The notes: a model not told the origin generated them from the letters alone. 64,000 nt of DNA from CAZLMG01 sp964560765 (GCA_964560765.1 CAZLMG010000005.1:134363-198362), one strand, 5' to 3'; shown: positions 1 to 8,904, counted from the stretch's first letter. Program-made: numbers and translations.

Positions 1-1
1 G

Positions 2-1159
2 GAGCGATTGCGCGGCGTGGACGAGGATCGGGAGCATTTGTCCGCGGGATTTCTCATTGAACTCATCGAGAATTGTCCTGTCACACAGAATATCGAATAT
101 TACGCGAACATTGTTCGGACAGATTATTACCGGCGTAGGGTTATCCTTACTTGTCAGGGCATCATTCGGGATGCCATGGCTTACGATGGATCCGTTGAAG
201 AGTTTGTTGGGTCTTTTGAAAGTGAGTTCCTGTCTATTTCGCGTGAGTATGACCGCAAGGGTGTTGTCCTTGCTGGGGATGTACTTGATCGCACCATTGA
301 AGAGATCCAAAAGCGCATTGAGAACGGCGATAAAATCACCGGAGTTCCAAGTGGTTTTAGTGAACTAGACAACTTGATTGGTGGTTTTCAGCCAAGCGAC
401 TTGGTGATCATCGCCGCACGACCTGCTATGGGTAAAACTGCTTTTGCCTTGAACTGCGCAGCCAACGCTGCACACCGGGGAAAGAAGGTCCTCGTCTTCA
501 CCCTGGAAATGACCAAGGAACAGCTCATGTCGCGTATCCTTTCCTCAGAAGCATGCGTGGATTCATCAAGGCTGCGTAAGGGAGATTTAAGCCCAGAAGA
601 GCAGGATCGGTTAATCGAGGGTGCGCGCCAAATCTATGCGATCAATGAAAACCTCGGCATCGATGAGACCCCCAGCATCTCGCTGGCGGAGCTGCGCTCT
701 CGTTGCCGTCGACATCATAAAGAATTTGGACTGAATATGGTGATGATCGACTACTTGCAGCTCATGGGGTCAGCAAATAAGAAGTTTGATAGCCGGGAAC
801 GAGAGATTTCAGAAATTTCCATGGGACTTAAGGCTCTGGCAAAGGAACTCAGTGTGCCGGTGATTGCGCTGGCGCAGTTAAACCGAGGTCCGGATGCGCG
901 CCCTGACAAAAGACCAAAGATCAGCGATCTCCGGGAGTCGGGCTCTATGGAGCAGGATGCCGACATGATTATGTTCCTGTATCGTGACGAGTATTACAAC
1001 CCCGCGTCCGAGGATACGGGCATTGCTGAGTTAATCGTGGCAAAAAACCGCCATGGTTCAACGTCGAAGATAAAACTAGCGTTCCATCCAAACTTCGTGG
1101 CGTTCAAAGACTTGTATCAGGAAGGCAGCATTCATCGCGCAGCGCCACTTGACGAATAG
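2..1159 (+). CDS. dnaB: Replicative DNA helicase DnaB (5' end outside window)
   Basis: This is the hexameric helicase that unwinds DNA at the replication fork. The reading frame is open from the window edge, so the N-terminal domain is cut. The visible part carries the end of the N-terminal domain and linker, then the RecA-like C-terminal domain. That domain has the Walker A motif AARPAMGKTAF about 135 residues into the visible part, and the Walker B segment MVMIDYLQLM near residue 242. Downstream come the typical DLRESGSMEQDAD and AKNRHG segments of motif H4. No intein or frameshift is seen in the visible part. It converges on the Fis-like gene, whose stop lies about 20 bases beyond the dnaB stop. 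Identification is secure; the true start cannot be seen. Confidence 0.97.
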   Translation, partial: ERLRGVDEDREHLSAGFLIELIENCPVTQNIEYYANIVRTDYYRRRVILTCQGIIRDAMAYDGSVEEFVGSFESEFLSISREYDRKGVVLAGDVLDRTIEEIQKRIENGDKITGVPSGFSELDNLIGGFQPSDLVIIAARPAMGKTAFALNCAANAAHRGKKVLVFTLEMTKEQLMSRILSSEACVDSSRLRKGDLSPEEQDRLIEGARQIYAINENLGIDETPSISLAELRSRCRRHHKEFGLNMVMIDYLQLMGSANKKFDSREREISEISMGLKALAKELSVPVIALAQLNRGPDARPDKRPKISDLRESGSMEQDADMIMFLYRDEYYNPASEDTGIAELIVAKNRHGSTSKIKLAFHPNFVAFKDLYQEGSIHRAAPLDE

Positions 1160-1179
1160 CCAAGGGGTCGAGCCGAAGA

Positions 1180-1539
1180 CTAAAGCCCATACATCCGAAT
1201 TTTTTTTCGAAGCGTGTTGCGGTTGATGCCAAGAATCTTTGAGGCGTGGACTTGGTTCCCACCGACGCGTCGCAAAATCTGCGCAAGGAGTGGCTTCTCC
1301 ACCTTACCCATGATCAGATCATGCAAATTCTCGGGATAGAACGTTCCAATCTGATCGAGAAATCGGCTGATCTTAACCTCGATGATGTCTTCAATAGAAA
1401 AGCCATCGAGAAAGGGCCCCAAATCTTCCGATGGGCCTTGATTTGCCGACTTCTTGATTGCTGAGTCGTTCGCTAATCCAGACTGCATCGGTTTGTTTGT
1501 CGCTACAGCTGGGCTTGCTAGATTCGAGGTTCGCTCCAC
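1180..1539 (-). CDS. Fis-family DNA-binding protein, short
   Basis: A 119-residue protein. Its last 40 residues are a Fis-type helix-turn-helix: a helix with LLAQILRRVGGNQ, then ASKILGINRNTLRKKI ending in MYGL. This matches the C-terminal domain of Fis and of NtrC-type activators. There is no AAA+ or receiver domain, so it resembles stand-alone Fis, a nucleoid protein and regulator, rather than an enhancer-binding activator. The first 45 residues look disordered. The middle segment could form the dimerisation helices of Fis. The gene converges on dnaB, and its upstream region is the 368-base gap shared with grpE. Fis identity is well supported by the C-terminus; the regulon is unknown. Confidence 0.82.
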   Translation of the reverse strand: MERTSNLASPAVATNKPMQSGLANDSAIKKSANQGPSEDLGPFLDGFSIEDIIEVKISRFLDQIGTFYPENLHDLIMGKVEKPLLAQILRRVGGNQVHASKILGINRNTLRKKIRMYGL

Positions 1540-1907
1540 CAGGGGATACTCCAGACGGCTGGTTTCAGGCCTGAGTTACGAACTCGAATGGAGTTCGAAG
1601 AGCGGTATTTTTAGCAAGGTGTCCTCCAGGTGTCAATGTTGGCGTGACATCAAAATTTACGATCATCGAACTTCCTAAAGTCTCAAGCAAAGTCGGTCGG
1701 ATTTGGGACGTTTCGCTACCAAGCAGTCCTGGCCATGCTTTGCAAATTACCTTCGTCGGCTTAACATAGAGTCATAGACAAAAAATTTACCGCTCGAGCC
1801 CGCGAAATTGGTTGATCATCACGAAACCATTCTTGTAAGTAACTCAGGGTGAATTCTAGATTCCTAGAGCATCTCTCTCGAAGTTCTTACTTCTCAAGAA
1901 GGTTTGG
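1540..1907. other. Divergent intergenic region between the Fis-like gene and grpE
   Basis: This is the only gap above 300 bases. I see no convincing gene. It holds a perfect inverted repeat, CGAACTC and GAGTTCG with a five-base spacer, at 1579-1597, just upstream of the Fis-like gene. A second short inverted repeat (TCTAG, CTAGA) lies at 1855-1868. A palindrome, CTTCTCAAGAAG, at 1890-1901 overlaps the grpE ribosome binding site. No good match to a housekeeping or heat-shock promoter was found by eye, and no CIRCE element. Promoters for both flanking genes must lie here. Confidence 0.6.
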
Positions 1908-2456
1908 ATGAGTTCGGGTCAGGGCGAAGATCAGGGTGAGTCGATGTCTGATCGGAAGATCGACGAGGTTGGTGCGTCTGAGTCAGAAGGCACAGTGGAT
2001 TCGCCGACTGACGAGTTGCGACGGGAAGTTGACGCGTATCGCGACAAGTACCTTCGGGCAGCTGCTGAGATGGACAATATTCGCCGCCGCACAGAACGCG
2101 AACGATCAGATCTCTTGAAGTTTGCCGCGGAAAGCATTGCAAAAGACCTTCTGCCTGTGCTGGACTCATTGGACAAGGCGCTTTCGCAGCAGTCTGCAGA
2201 AGATGCAGCTGGGTCCATGGCAGAGGGTATGCGCCTGATCCAGCAACAGCTTCTTGCAGTTTTGCAACGGCATGGAGTTGAGCCAATACCTGCGCAAGGT
2301 TTGCCTTTCGACCCAAACTTGCATCAAGCAATTCAGAGAGTAGAAGTCGAGGATGTCGCTGCAGAATACGTTCATACCGAATACGCCAAGGGATACACCA
2401 TTCATGGTCGACTCTTGCGTGCAACGATTGTTAGCGTCGCTATTCCGAAATCATGA
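1908..2456 (+). CDS. grpE: Nucleotide exchange factor GrpE
   Basis: GrpE is the cochaperone that releases ADP from DnaK in the heat-shock folding cycle. The 182-residue protein has an acidic disordered N-terminus. A long helix follows, with YRDKYLRAAAEMDNIRRRTERE, the dimerisation helix typical of GrpE. The C-terminal beta domain contains GVEPIPAQGLPFDPNLHQAI and the closing GRLLRATIVSVA. The ATG at 1908 is preceded by AGAAGG at 1897-1902 with good spacing. The gene stands alone: hrcA, dnaK and dnaJ are not next to it, unlike many bacteria. A weak terminator follows at 2531. Confidence 0.96.
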   Translation: MSSGQGEDQGESMSDRKIDEVGASESEGTVDSPTDELRREVDAYRDKYLRAAAEMDNIRRRTERERSDLLKFAAESIAKDLLPVLDSLDKALSQQSAEDAAGSMAEGMRLIQQQLLAVLQRHGVEPIPAQGLPFDPNLHQAIQRVEVEDVAAEYVHTEYAKGYTIHGRLLRATIVSVAIPKS

Positions 2457-2530
2457 GTTCGCGCCAGTTGATTTGTTCTTCATTCGGCGCGTGAAGCCCT
2501 GTGCGACAGTTTCCAGCGTTTTGGTCTTTC

Positions 2531-2548
2531 TGCCGAATCGGCATTTTT
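2531..2548 (+). terminator. Candidate intrinsic terminator after grpE
   Basis: A five-pair stem TGCCG/CGGCA with loop AAT is followed by five T residues. The stem is short, so this is a modest candidate; its position 75 bases after the grpE stop is right. Confidence 0.45.
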
Positions 2549-2681
2549 CCCGCTAATGTTATGTGACTTCAGAGCTCGAAGTTCCGGTAACTACTTTTCA
2601 GCAATAAAGAAAATTCCTGTCCGTCCGAAGCCCACTGTGAGTGAAGAGACTACGTAAAGCATCCGCACTGAGGAGTTGTCC

Positions 2682-5132
2682 ATGTCCGACGTTTCTAAGC
2701 AACTCTCCGAAACCAATCCTCAAATACCGCTACTGCCGCTCAAGGACATCGTGGTCTTTCCCCACATGATTGTGCCTGTCTTCATCAATGAAGAGCTGTG
2801 CATCAACGCTGTAGAAGCTGCGCTTGAACGCGGACGCAAGATATTCTTGTCTGCGTTTAAGGTTGCTGGCTCAGATGGCGAGGGACTTGAGTCGAGTTTG
2901 CAACCGCCATTTGATGTCTACGACGTCGGAACCGTGTGCTCCATCATGCGAACTCGGCGACTGCCAGACGGCCGTATGAAAGTGTTGGTGCAGGGCTTGT
3001 CCAAGGGCGTCGTAGAGAAGCTCGAGAGTACCGAAGGTTACCCATGTGTCCGGGTAAAAGTTCTGCAAGAAGCCGCCATTGCCAATAGCTCGAGTGAAGT
3101 CGAAGCGACCATTCGCGTGGTCCGTGAGAATCTCGAGAAGGTCGTCAGCCTTGGTAAAGTCTTGTCTCCCGATATTCTCATGATCTTGGAAGATGTCACC
3201 GAGCCAGGCCGCCTAGCAGATTTGGTCGCAGCTAATCTGGGTTTGAAGGTCCAAGAAGGACAAGCCATCCTTTCCGTCACTTCGCCTATTGAACGCTTAA
3301 AGCGGGTTCATGCCTTCTTAGCTCGTGAGATTGAAGTCTACCAAATGCAGGTGCGAATCCAATCGCAGGCAAAGGAAGAGATTGGTCGGATGCAGCGCGA
3401 GCATTATCTACGCGAACAGATGCGCGCCATCAAGAGCGAGCTTGGCGATGCGGATGGCAAAGAAGAACTGGACGCTTTGTGGAAGAAAGTCGAGGAAGTT
3501 GCCCTGTCGTCAGAGGCGAAAGAGGAAGTCTCTCGGCAGCTTCGCCGTTTAGAGCGAATGCATCAAGACACAAGTGAAGCTGCGCTGACACGCACTCATA
3601 TCGAAACGATCCTCGCGTTGCCATGGAAGCAAGTGTCGCAAGACAATCTAGATATCCATCACGTGAAAAAAGTTTTGGATGAAGATCATTACGGTCTGGA
3701 TCAAGTTAAAGACAGAATCATTGAGTATCTAGCTGTTAAGAAGCTCAATCCGGAAGCGAAGAGTCCTATTATCTGTTTCGTGGGTCCCCCTGGTGTTGGT
3801 AAAACCAGTCTTGGTCGATCCATTGGCAAGGCCATGGGTAGAGAGTTCGTACGAATCTCTCTTGGCGGGGTTCGAGACGAAGCCGACATCCGAGGTCACC
3901 GCAAGACCTATGTTGGGGCGTTCCCGGGCCGTGTTGTGCAGTCATTGCGTCAGGCTGGCAAGTGCAACCCGATCATCATGCTCGATGAGATTGATAAGCT
4001 AGGTTCAGATCATCGTGGCGATCCCGCTTCCGCTCTCCTCGAAGTGTTGGATCCAGAGCAGAACAGTAATTACGTTGATCATTATCTGGGAGTCGCCTTC
4101 GATTTGTCCAAGGTGATGTTTATTGCTAACGCCAACACCTTGGAAACGATACCGCATGCGCTGCGGGATCGCTTGGAAATCATCGAGGTTTCAGGCTATT
4201 CCGAAGAAGAAAAGCTGATCATTGCGAACCAATACTTGATCCCCAAGCAATTACGCGAAAATGGCTTGAATGAAGATCGATTGGTGTTTAGTAAGACTTC
4301 CGTGACCACGATCATCAATAACTATACCCGCGAAAGTGGTCTGCGCGGCCTTGAAAAGCAAATTGCTTCTGTGTGCCGCAAGATCGCCCGTCAGTATGCG
4401 GAATCCGTGGAGACCAAGAACGGCGCGGAATCAGCCGCTGTCAAGCTGACTCCGGCGTTGGTTCAGAAGCACCTTGGTGCCGAGCGTTATGGCGCCGAGT
4501 TTTATCACATGGATCCGATGATTGGAGTTTCCCTCGGTCTTGCTTATACGCAGTACGGCGGCGAAGTTATGGCCATTGAGACAAACCTTATCAAGACCGG
4601 TCGTCACAAGTTAGTTCTGACCGGCAAGCTGGGCGAGGTGATGAAAGAGTCGGCGCAAGCAGCTCTGAGTTTCATTCGCGCTCGTGCGGTGGAGTTTGGT
4701 ATCGACCTAGAGTATTTGAACAGTCATGAATTGCATGTGCACGTACCGGCGGGTGCTGTGCCAAAAGATGGACCAAGTGCGGGTACGGCCATGGCAACAT
4801 CCATGTTATCTGCTTTGCTGGGCGTGGCTCCGGCATCCAAGACAGCAATGACTGGCGAGATTACCTTGCATGGTAAAGTGCTGGCGATTGGCGGATTGAA
4901 AGAAAAGTTGCTGGCCGCGCAACGCGAAGGTATCGAACGCGTTATCCTGCCCGAAAAGAATCGCGCAACTTATACGGAGCTGCCCGCGAACGTTAAGAAA
5001 AAGTTGCATGTCGAATTCGTAAAAGAGTACTCGCAAGTTTTCGAGCTCATGTTCACAGTTAGTCAGCGTGAAGGGGCGCGACCGCTACGCGCGGTAACAC
5101 CTCCTGTTGCTGATGAAAATCTGGCCAGCTAG
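2682..5132 (+). CDS. lon: ATP-dependent protease La (Lon)
   Basis: A cytoplasmic AAA+ serine protease that degrades misfolded and regulatory proteins. The 816 residues have the full LonA layout. The N-terminal substrate-binding domain starts with IPLLPLKDIVVFPHMIVPV. The coiled-coil helical linker contains REHYLREQMRAIKSELG. The AAA+ module has Walker A GPPGVGKTS at about residues 368-376 and LDEIDK as Walker B. The protease domain has the catalytic serine in KDGPSAG (about S699) and the lysine of the Ser-Lys dyad in GGLKEKLLAA (about K742). The ATG at 2682 is preferred over an in-frame TTG six bases upstream, because AGGAG at 2671-2675 directly abuts the TTG. A strong terminator follows. Confidence 0.98.
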   Translation: MSDVSKQLSETNPQIPLLPLKDIVVFPHMIVPVFINEELCINAVEAALERGRKIFLSAFKVAGSDGEGLESSLQPPFDVYDVGTVCSIMRTRRLPDGRMKVLVQGLSKGVVEKLESTEGYPCVRVKVLQEAAIANSSSEVEATIRVVRENLEKVVSLGKVLSPDILMILEDVTEPGRLADLVAANLGLKVQEGQAILSVTSPIERLKRVHAFLAREIEVYQMQVRIQSQAKEEIGRMQREHYLREQMRAIKSELGDADGKEELDALWKKVEEVALSSEAKEEVSRQLRRLERMHQDTSEAALTRTHIETILALPWKQVSQDNLDIHHVKKVLDEDHYGLDQVKDRIIEYLAVKKLNPEAKSPIICFVGPPGVGKTSLGRSIGKAMGREFVRISLGGVRDEADIRGHRKTYVGAFPGRVVQSLRQAGKCNPIIMLDEIDKLGSDHRGDPASALLEVLDPEQNSNYVDHYLGVAFDLSKVMFIANANTLETIPHALRDRLEIIEVSGYSEEEKLIIANQYLIPKQLRENGLNEDRLVFSKTSVTTIINNYTRESGLRGLEKQIASVCRKIARQYAESVETKNGAESAAVKLTPALVQKHLGAERYGAEFYHMDPMIGVSLGLAYTQYGGEVMAIETNLIKTGRHKLVLTGKLGEVMKESAQAALSFIRARAVEFGIDLEYLNSHELHVHVPAGAVPKDGPSAGTAMATSMLSALLGVAPASKTAMTGEITLHGKVLAIGGLKEKLLAAQREGIERVILPEKNRATYTELPANVKKKLHVEFVKEYSQVFELMFTVSQREGARPLRAVTPPVADENLAS

Positions 5133-5160
5133 AAAGATCGGATAGTACTCAACGTGAAGT

Positions 5161-5195
5161 CGAGCCCGGCAAATTTCGCCGGGCTCGTTTTTTTT
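5161..5195 (+). terminator. Strong intrinsic terminator after lon
   Basis: A perfect ten-pair stem CGAGCCCGGC/GCCGGGCTCG with a seven-base loop is followed by eight T residues, 28 bases after the lon stop. Confidence 0.93.
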
Positions 5196-5249
5196 GTCGG
5201 AAATATGAATTATGATGAAACATATACGAATAGCACTCAGGGAGGTGAG

Positions 5250-5489
5250 ATGGGCGCGGCATTGAAGTGGCTCCTGCGTACCGCATGCTATGGCGTGCTG
5301 TGGGTTTTTATCCTCTCAATAAATGTGGGCGGCGAGAGGCTCTACGATCGAGCTGCTGCAGCTCTAGTTCAAAATCGACTGGTTAGCGCTGCAGATGAGA
5401 AACTGCAAGAGGCATGGGAAAAGGTGTCTCAGTCCGTCCAGCGCGCGATTGCTGCTGGCGATGATCGGGATGGTCGCTCCAAGATTTGA
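5250..5489 (+). CDS. Small single-pass membrane protein, unknown
   Basis: A 79-residue protein with one hydrophobic segment (CYGVLWVFILSINVGG) near residues 12-27 after a short basic start. A charged helical tail follows (ADEKLQEAWEKVSQSVQRAI) that could be cytoplasmic or periplasmic. The ATG at 5250 is chosen because GGAGGTGA at 5241-5248 is a near-perfect Shine-Dalgarno. A longer frame would start inside the lon terminator. A TATGAT hexamer at 5211 could be its -10. A hairpin terminator follows at 5585. Function not recognised. Confidence 0.6.
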   Translation: MGAALKWLLRTACYGVLWVFILSINVGGERLYDRAAAALVQNRLVSAADEKLQEAWEKVSQSVQRAIAAGDDRDGRSKI

Positions 5490-5584
5490 CTTAGCAATCC
5501 GCGGTCACATTGATTTACTTCATATGTATTCAGCACTTAGGTCTGATCAAAAGGCCGTAGTCAGCTGACTCTTTTGTGTTATAT

Positions 5585-5607
5585 TGCGGCCCCGAGCCGC
5601 ATTTTTT
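5585..5607 (+). terminator. Terminator-like hairpin between the small membrane gene and def
   Basis: The stem TGCGGC/GCCGCA has loop CCCGA and is followed by six T residues. It should end transcription of the upstream small gene, but it finishes only 14 bases before the def start codon. The def promoter must therefore overlap it, or def is read through it. A TATATT hexamer at 5580-5585 overlaps its left edge. Confidence 0.7.
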
Positions 5608-5621
5608 ATTGGGAGTGACTG

Positions 5622-6185
5622 GTGGCAAAGCTGGAAGTTGTTACTTGGCCTGCAAAGGTCTTGGAGACGAGGGCCGTCGAAGTGACCGCCTTTGATGATG
5701 CGTTCCGTTCCTTTGTCGCTGACATGCATGAAACCATGGAGGCCTCCAATGGAATCGGATTGGCTGCAAATCAAGTCGGTGTCCTGCAGCGCGTTCTGAC
5801 CATCATGATTCCATGGTCTGAAAATCGGTATAGTGAGCAAGAAGAGAAGCAGGAATGGTGGCATAACAAGAAGTTTACACTGGTCAATCCGGTTATCATT
5901 CGTAAAGCAGGTAAAATCAGCTATCAAGAGGGATGCTTAAGCTTTCCAGAGATCTTCGATTTTGTAGATCGGGCCGCTGAAGTCTGGGTAGAAGCTCAGG
6001 ACGAAAGTGGCAAGAAGGTTGAGTTTCATGCAAACGGTTTATTCGCCATTTGCTTGCAACATGAAATCGACCACTTAGATGGCATCGTCTTCATCAATCG
6101 TATGAGTCGGTTAAAAAATAGCATGATTCGCAAGAAGATAGCACGCCGTGGCGCCTTACCGGTTAGTGAAACGGTAGAGTCATGA
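5622..6185 (+). CDS. def: Peptide deformylase
   Basis: This enzyme removes the formyl group from the initiator methionine of new proteins. All three metal-site motifs are present: GIGLAANQVG (motif 1), EGCLSFP with the metal-binding cysteine (motif 2), and QHEIDHLDG containing the HEXXH zinc/iron motif (motif 3). At 187 residues it is a normal length. An acidic insertion (WSENRYSEQEEKQEWW) lies between motifs 1 and 2. The start is GTG at 5622 with GGGAG at 5611-5615. Its stop overlaps the rpe start, so the two are translationally coupled. Confidence 0.97.
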   Translation: MAKLEVVTWPAKVLETRAVEVTAFDDAFRSFVADMHETMEASNGIGLAANQVGVLQRVLTIMIPWSENRYSEQEEKQEWWHNKKFTLVNPVIIRKAGKISYQEGCLSFPEIFDFVDRAAEVWVEAQDESGKKVEFHANGLFAICLQHEIDHLDGIVFINRMSRLKNSMIRKKIARRGALPVSETVES

Positions 6186-6850
6186 TGCCATCCAAAGTCT
6201 TTATTTCTCCTTCTATCTTATCAGCTGATCCGCTGAACATGGGTGCTGAGATTGCAAGTGCTGAGAGGGCTGGGGCAGACTGGCACCACCTTGATGTCAT
6301 GGACGGACACTTTGTTCCAAACCTGACCTTCGGGCCGCCTCTCATTCGCGCTATCAAGAGTATCGCCAGCATTCCGCTGGATGTTCACATCATGGTTAGC
6401 AATCCAGATTCGGTGGCTCTTGATTACGTGGATGCAGGAGCACATTACCTGACATTTCATGTTGAGGCAGCGGTACATGCGCATCGACTGCTGCATGCGA
6501 TTCGCGAGCGCGGAGCACATCCGGGTGTTGCGATCAATCCAGGCACACATTTGGCGATGTTGGAGCCACTTTTACCGTACTTAGACATCATCAACGTGAT
6601 GTCAGTAAACCCGGGATTTGGTGGCCAAAAGTTTATCGAACGGACCGTGGAGCGGATTCGGGCTATTCGGCAAATGATCGAGGCTGCGAGAGTCGACCAT
6701 CATATTCATATTGAGGTAGATGGTGGGATAAATGCTGAGACGGCCGCACGTGTCATTGCGGCCGGTGCGGATGTGTTGGTGGCGGGTACTTTTGTTTACA
6801 ATTCTACGGACCGAGCTAAGAGTATTCAGTCATTGCGACCTAGTGGATGA
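6182..6850 (+). CDS. rpe: Ribulose-phosphate 3-epimerase
   Basis: It interconverts ribulose 5-phosphate and xylulose 5-phosphate in the pentose phosphate pathway. The 222-residue TIM barrel shows SILSAD, the metal-binding HLDVMDGHFVPNLTFGP, HIMVSNP, the phosphate loop MSVNPGFGGQKF and VDGGIN near the end. The ATG at 6182 overlaps the def stop by four bases; a second ATG at 6185 is also possible. hutH begins four bases after the stop, so def-rpe-hutH form one operon by spacing. Confidence 0.96.
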   Translation: MMPSKVFISPSILSADPLNMGAEIASAERAGADWHHLDVMDGHFVPNLTFGPPLIRAIKSIASIPLDVHIMVSNPDSVALDYVDAGAHYLTFHVEAAVHAHRLLHAIRERGAHPGVAINPGTHLAMLEPLLPYLDIINVMSVNPGFGGQKFIERTVERIRAIRQMIEAARVDHHIHIEVDGGINAETAARVIAAGADVLVAGTFVYNSTDRAKSIQSLRPSG

Positions 6851-6853
6851 GAT

Positions 6854-8398
6854 ATGAATTTGAAGTCTGAAGCTTTTTCTTTGGGAGACGAGCGATTATC
6901 TTGCAGCCGACTTGTTGAGTTAGCTGCGACGCCAAACCCAAACGTTCTTATTTCGGCTGCAGGGCAAGCGAGAATCCAAAAATTCCGCAATCTTGTGGAC
7001 ATGGCTGTTGAATCTGGCCGGGTGCATTATGGCATCAATACAGGGTTTGGCTTGCTATCGGACGTGGTCATCGAGCGCAGCCAAGCCAAAGAACTTCAAG
7101 AAAATTTGATTCGCAGTCATGCGTGCGGGGTGGGACGAGCGCTTGAAAATGAGATGGTCAGGGCACTATTGATCCTGAAGGCTCACTGTTTAGCGCTGGG
7201 CCACTCCGGCGTTTCAACCGATGTGGTCGTTAAAATCCTAGATTTTCTGCGGGCAGATATCCTACCGGTGATTCCTGTCCAAGGCAGTGTCGGTGCTTCC
7301 GGGGATTTGGCTCCGCTTGCCCATATGGCCGTCGCGCTGTGTGGTGAAGGTGACGTTACATTTCAAGGCCAGCGGGTGCCTGCAGCACAAGCGTTGGAGC
7401 AGGCGGGTATTGCGCCTCTTCGACTCAAGGAAAAGGAAGGTCTATCACTGATCAATGGCACCCAGTTCATGTCCGTATTGGGAGCCTACGCTGTCACTCG
7501 TGCCGAGAGCTTAGCGCTCGCAGCCGATGTCTGTGCAGCGCTGAGTCTCGACGCCATGCGTGGAACTGTTGTTGCCTTTGATGAGCGGATTCATAATGTG
7601 CGCCAACAGATTGGACAAAGAGTCGTTGCGGCAAACATGCGGACATTGTTTGCGGAAGATGACGCCATTATGTCGAGTCACGAGCATTGCAGCAAAGTTC
7701 AGGATCCTTACAGCTTTCGCTGTGTACCCCAAGTGCATGGCGCTTCGCGGGATATGATAGATTACGCCAAGAAATGCATTGAGGCGGAGCTTAACAGTGT
7801 CTCGGACAACCCGCTTGTTTTCGAGGACGGCAGCGTCATAAGCGGTGGCAATTTTCACGGTCAGCCGCTTGCCATGTCTATGGATGCTCTTGGAATCGCA
7901 GTTGCTGAGCTAGGAAGCATCTCGGAGCGCCGCATTGAAAAGCTTACGAATCCAGCGATGAGCGGTTTGCCGGCATTTCTGACCCGAGAAAGTGGGCTCA
8001 ACTCGGGCATGATGATTCCCCATGTTGTTGCGGCTGCACTGGTATCAGAAAATAAAATATTGGCGCATCCGGCTGTTGTCGACAGCATTCCAACGTCTGC
8101 AGATAAAGAGGACCATGTCAGCATGGGGCCGATTTCTGGCATGAAAGCATTGAAAATTATAGACAATGTGGCCAATACATTGGCGATCGAACTGATCGCG
8201 GCATGTCAGGGAATCGACCTACTAGCGCCATTGGAGCCCAACCGCGTATTGAAATCGGTGTATACTGCCGTACGCACGTTGTCGCCTAGGATTGATCGCG
8301 ACCGAATTTTGAGTGGGGAAATAGAGGCTACTGCAGGCTGGATAATGTCAGGTCAGATGGCGCCAACTCTTGCCAAGACCGGGGTCAAGCTCGCGTAG
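6854..8398 (+). CDS. hutH: Histidine ammonia-lyase
   Basis: It deaminates histidine to urocanate, the first step of histidine degradation. The 514-residue protein has the Ala-Ser-Gly triad at residues 148-150 in GSVGASGDLAP, which self-cyclises to the MIO electrophile. It also has YGINTGFG with the catalytic tyrosine. The segment IRSHACGVG carries the Ser-His pair typical of histidine lyases rather than the residues of tyrosine or phenylalanine lyases. No hutU, hutI, hutG or hutC is nearby, which is unusual. A role other than histidine use, such as in another aromatic amino acid route, cannot be excluded. It sits in an operon-like run with def and rpe. Confidence 0.93.
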   Translation: MNLKSEAFSLGDERLSCSRLVELAATPNPNVLISAAGQARIQKFRNLVDMAVESGRVHYGINTGFGLLSDVVIERSQAKELQENLIRSHACGVGRALENEMVRALLILKAHCLALGHSGVSTDVVVKILDFLRADILPVIPVQGSVGASGDLAPLAHMAVALCGEGDVTFQGQRVPAAQALEQAGIAPLRLKEKEGLSLINGTQFMSVLGAYAVTRAESLALAADVCAALSLDAMRGTVVAFDERIHNVRQQIGQRVVAANMRTLFAEDDAIMSSHEHCSKVQDPYSFRCVPQVHGASRDMIDYAKKCIEAELNSVSDNPLVFEDGSVISGGNFHGQPLAMSMDALGIAVAELGSISERRIEKLTNPAMSGLPAFLTRESGLNSGMMIPHVVAAALVSENKILAHPAVVDSIPTSADKEDHVSMGPISGMKALKIIDNVANTLAIELIAACQGIDLLAPLEPNRVLKSVYTAVRTLSPRIDRDRILSGEIEATAGWIMSGQMAPTLAKTGVKLA

Positions 8399-8421
8399 CT
8401 CATCAATGAGGGGAAGATGTT

Positions 8422-8874
8422 ATGTTCCAGGTATTGAGCCGTATTGCTTTAGTTTGTCTTGTTTCGGCGATGTTCAACAATTTGGCTTTGGCGGAAGAGC
8501 CTGCAAAGGTCGTGCAAGAAAAGCCAATTCGAGTTGGCGGGCTGTACATCGTAAGACAAATCGAACGCCTTCAATTGGGCTACTATCAAATCAAGTTTGA
8601 GTCCGTTGATCAGACCGGAAAATTTGATCGACTCATTCTGGAAACCGATCATGTCAATTTCGCGGTGCGCAAGGGTTCTGAGGTTCGTTTGTCGGCTGAA
8701 GTCTTGAGCTCCAAGGGAGCCGAGGCCGAGATCGCTCAGGTAGTGATTTTTCTTCCAGGTACTCAAGGGCCCACTCCGGTTTGGATGCTGTCTCGCAAAG
8801 ACAGTTCGGGCGAACTTAGGGGCTCTAGGTTCTTGGAAATGCACGCCCCTTCGACAGACTATCAAGTCTTTTAA
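8422..8874 (+). CDS. Exported protein of unknown function
   Basis: A 150-residue protein with a clear Sec signal peptide: a hydrophobic stretch IALVCLVSAMFNNLALA, with likely cleavage after ALA near residue 24. The mature part looks beta-rich, with no cysteine and no motif I know. The start is ATG 8422, with GAGGGGA at 8408-8414. It lies 23 bases after hutH and 30 bases before the rhomboid gene, so it may share their transcript. Function not recognised. Confidence 0.75.
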   Translation: MFQVLSRIALVCLVSAMFNNLALAEEPAKVVQEKPIRVGGLYIVRQIERLQLGYYQIKFESVDQTGKFDRLILETDHVNFAVRKGSEVRLSAEVLSSKGAEAEIAQVVIFLPGTQGPTPVWMLSRKDSSGELRGSRFLEMHAPSTDYQVF

Positions 8875-8904
8875 GCGTCAGATTCAACCTGGACTGGGTG
8901 AGAC

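Noticed and set aside
1579..1597. Inverted repeat CGAACTC/GAGTTCG as a terminator
   Set aside because: No T tract follows on either strand at the right place; better described as a possible operator in the intergenic entry.
1540..1907. CIRCE element or heat-shock promoter for grpE
   Set aside because: No TTAGCACTC-type repeat and no convincing heat-shock sigma factor boxes were found by eye.
5154..5249. N-terminal extension of the small membrane protein gene
   Set aside because: It would start inside the lon terminator, and an excellent ribosome binding site precedes the ATG at 5250.
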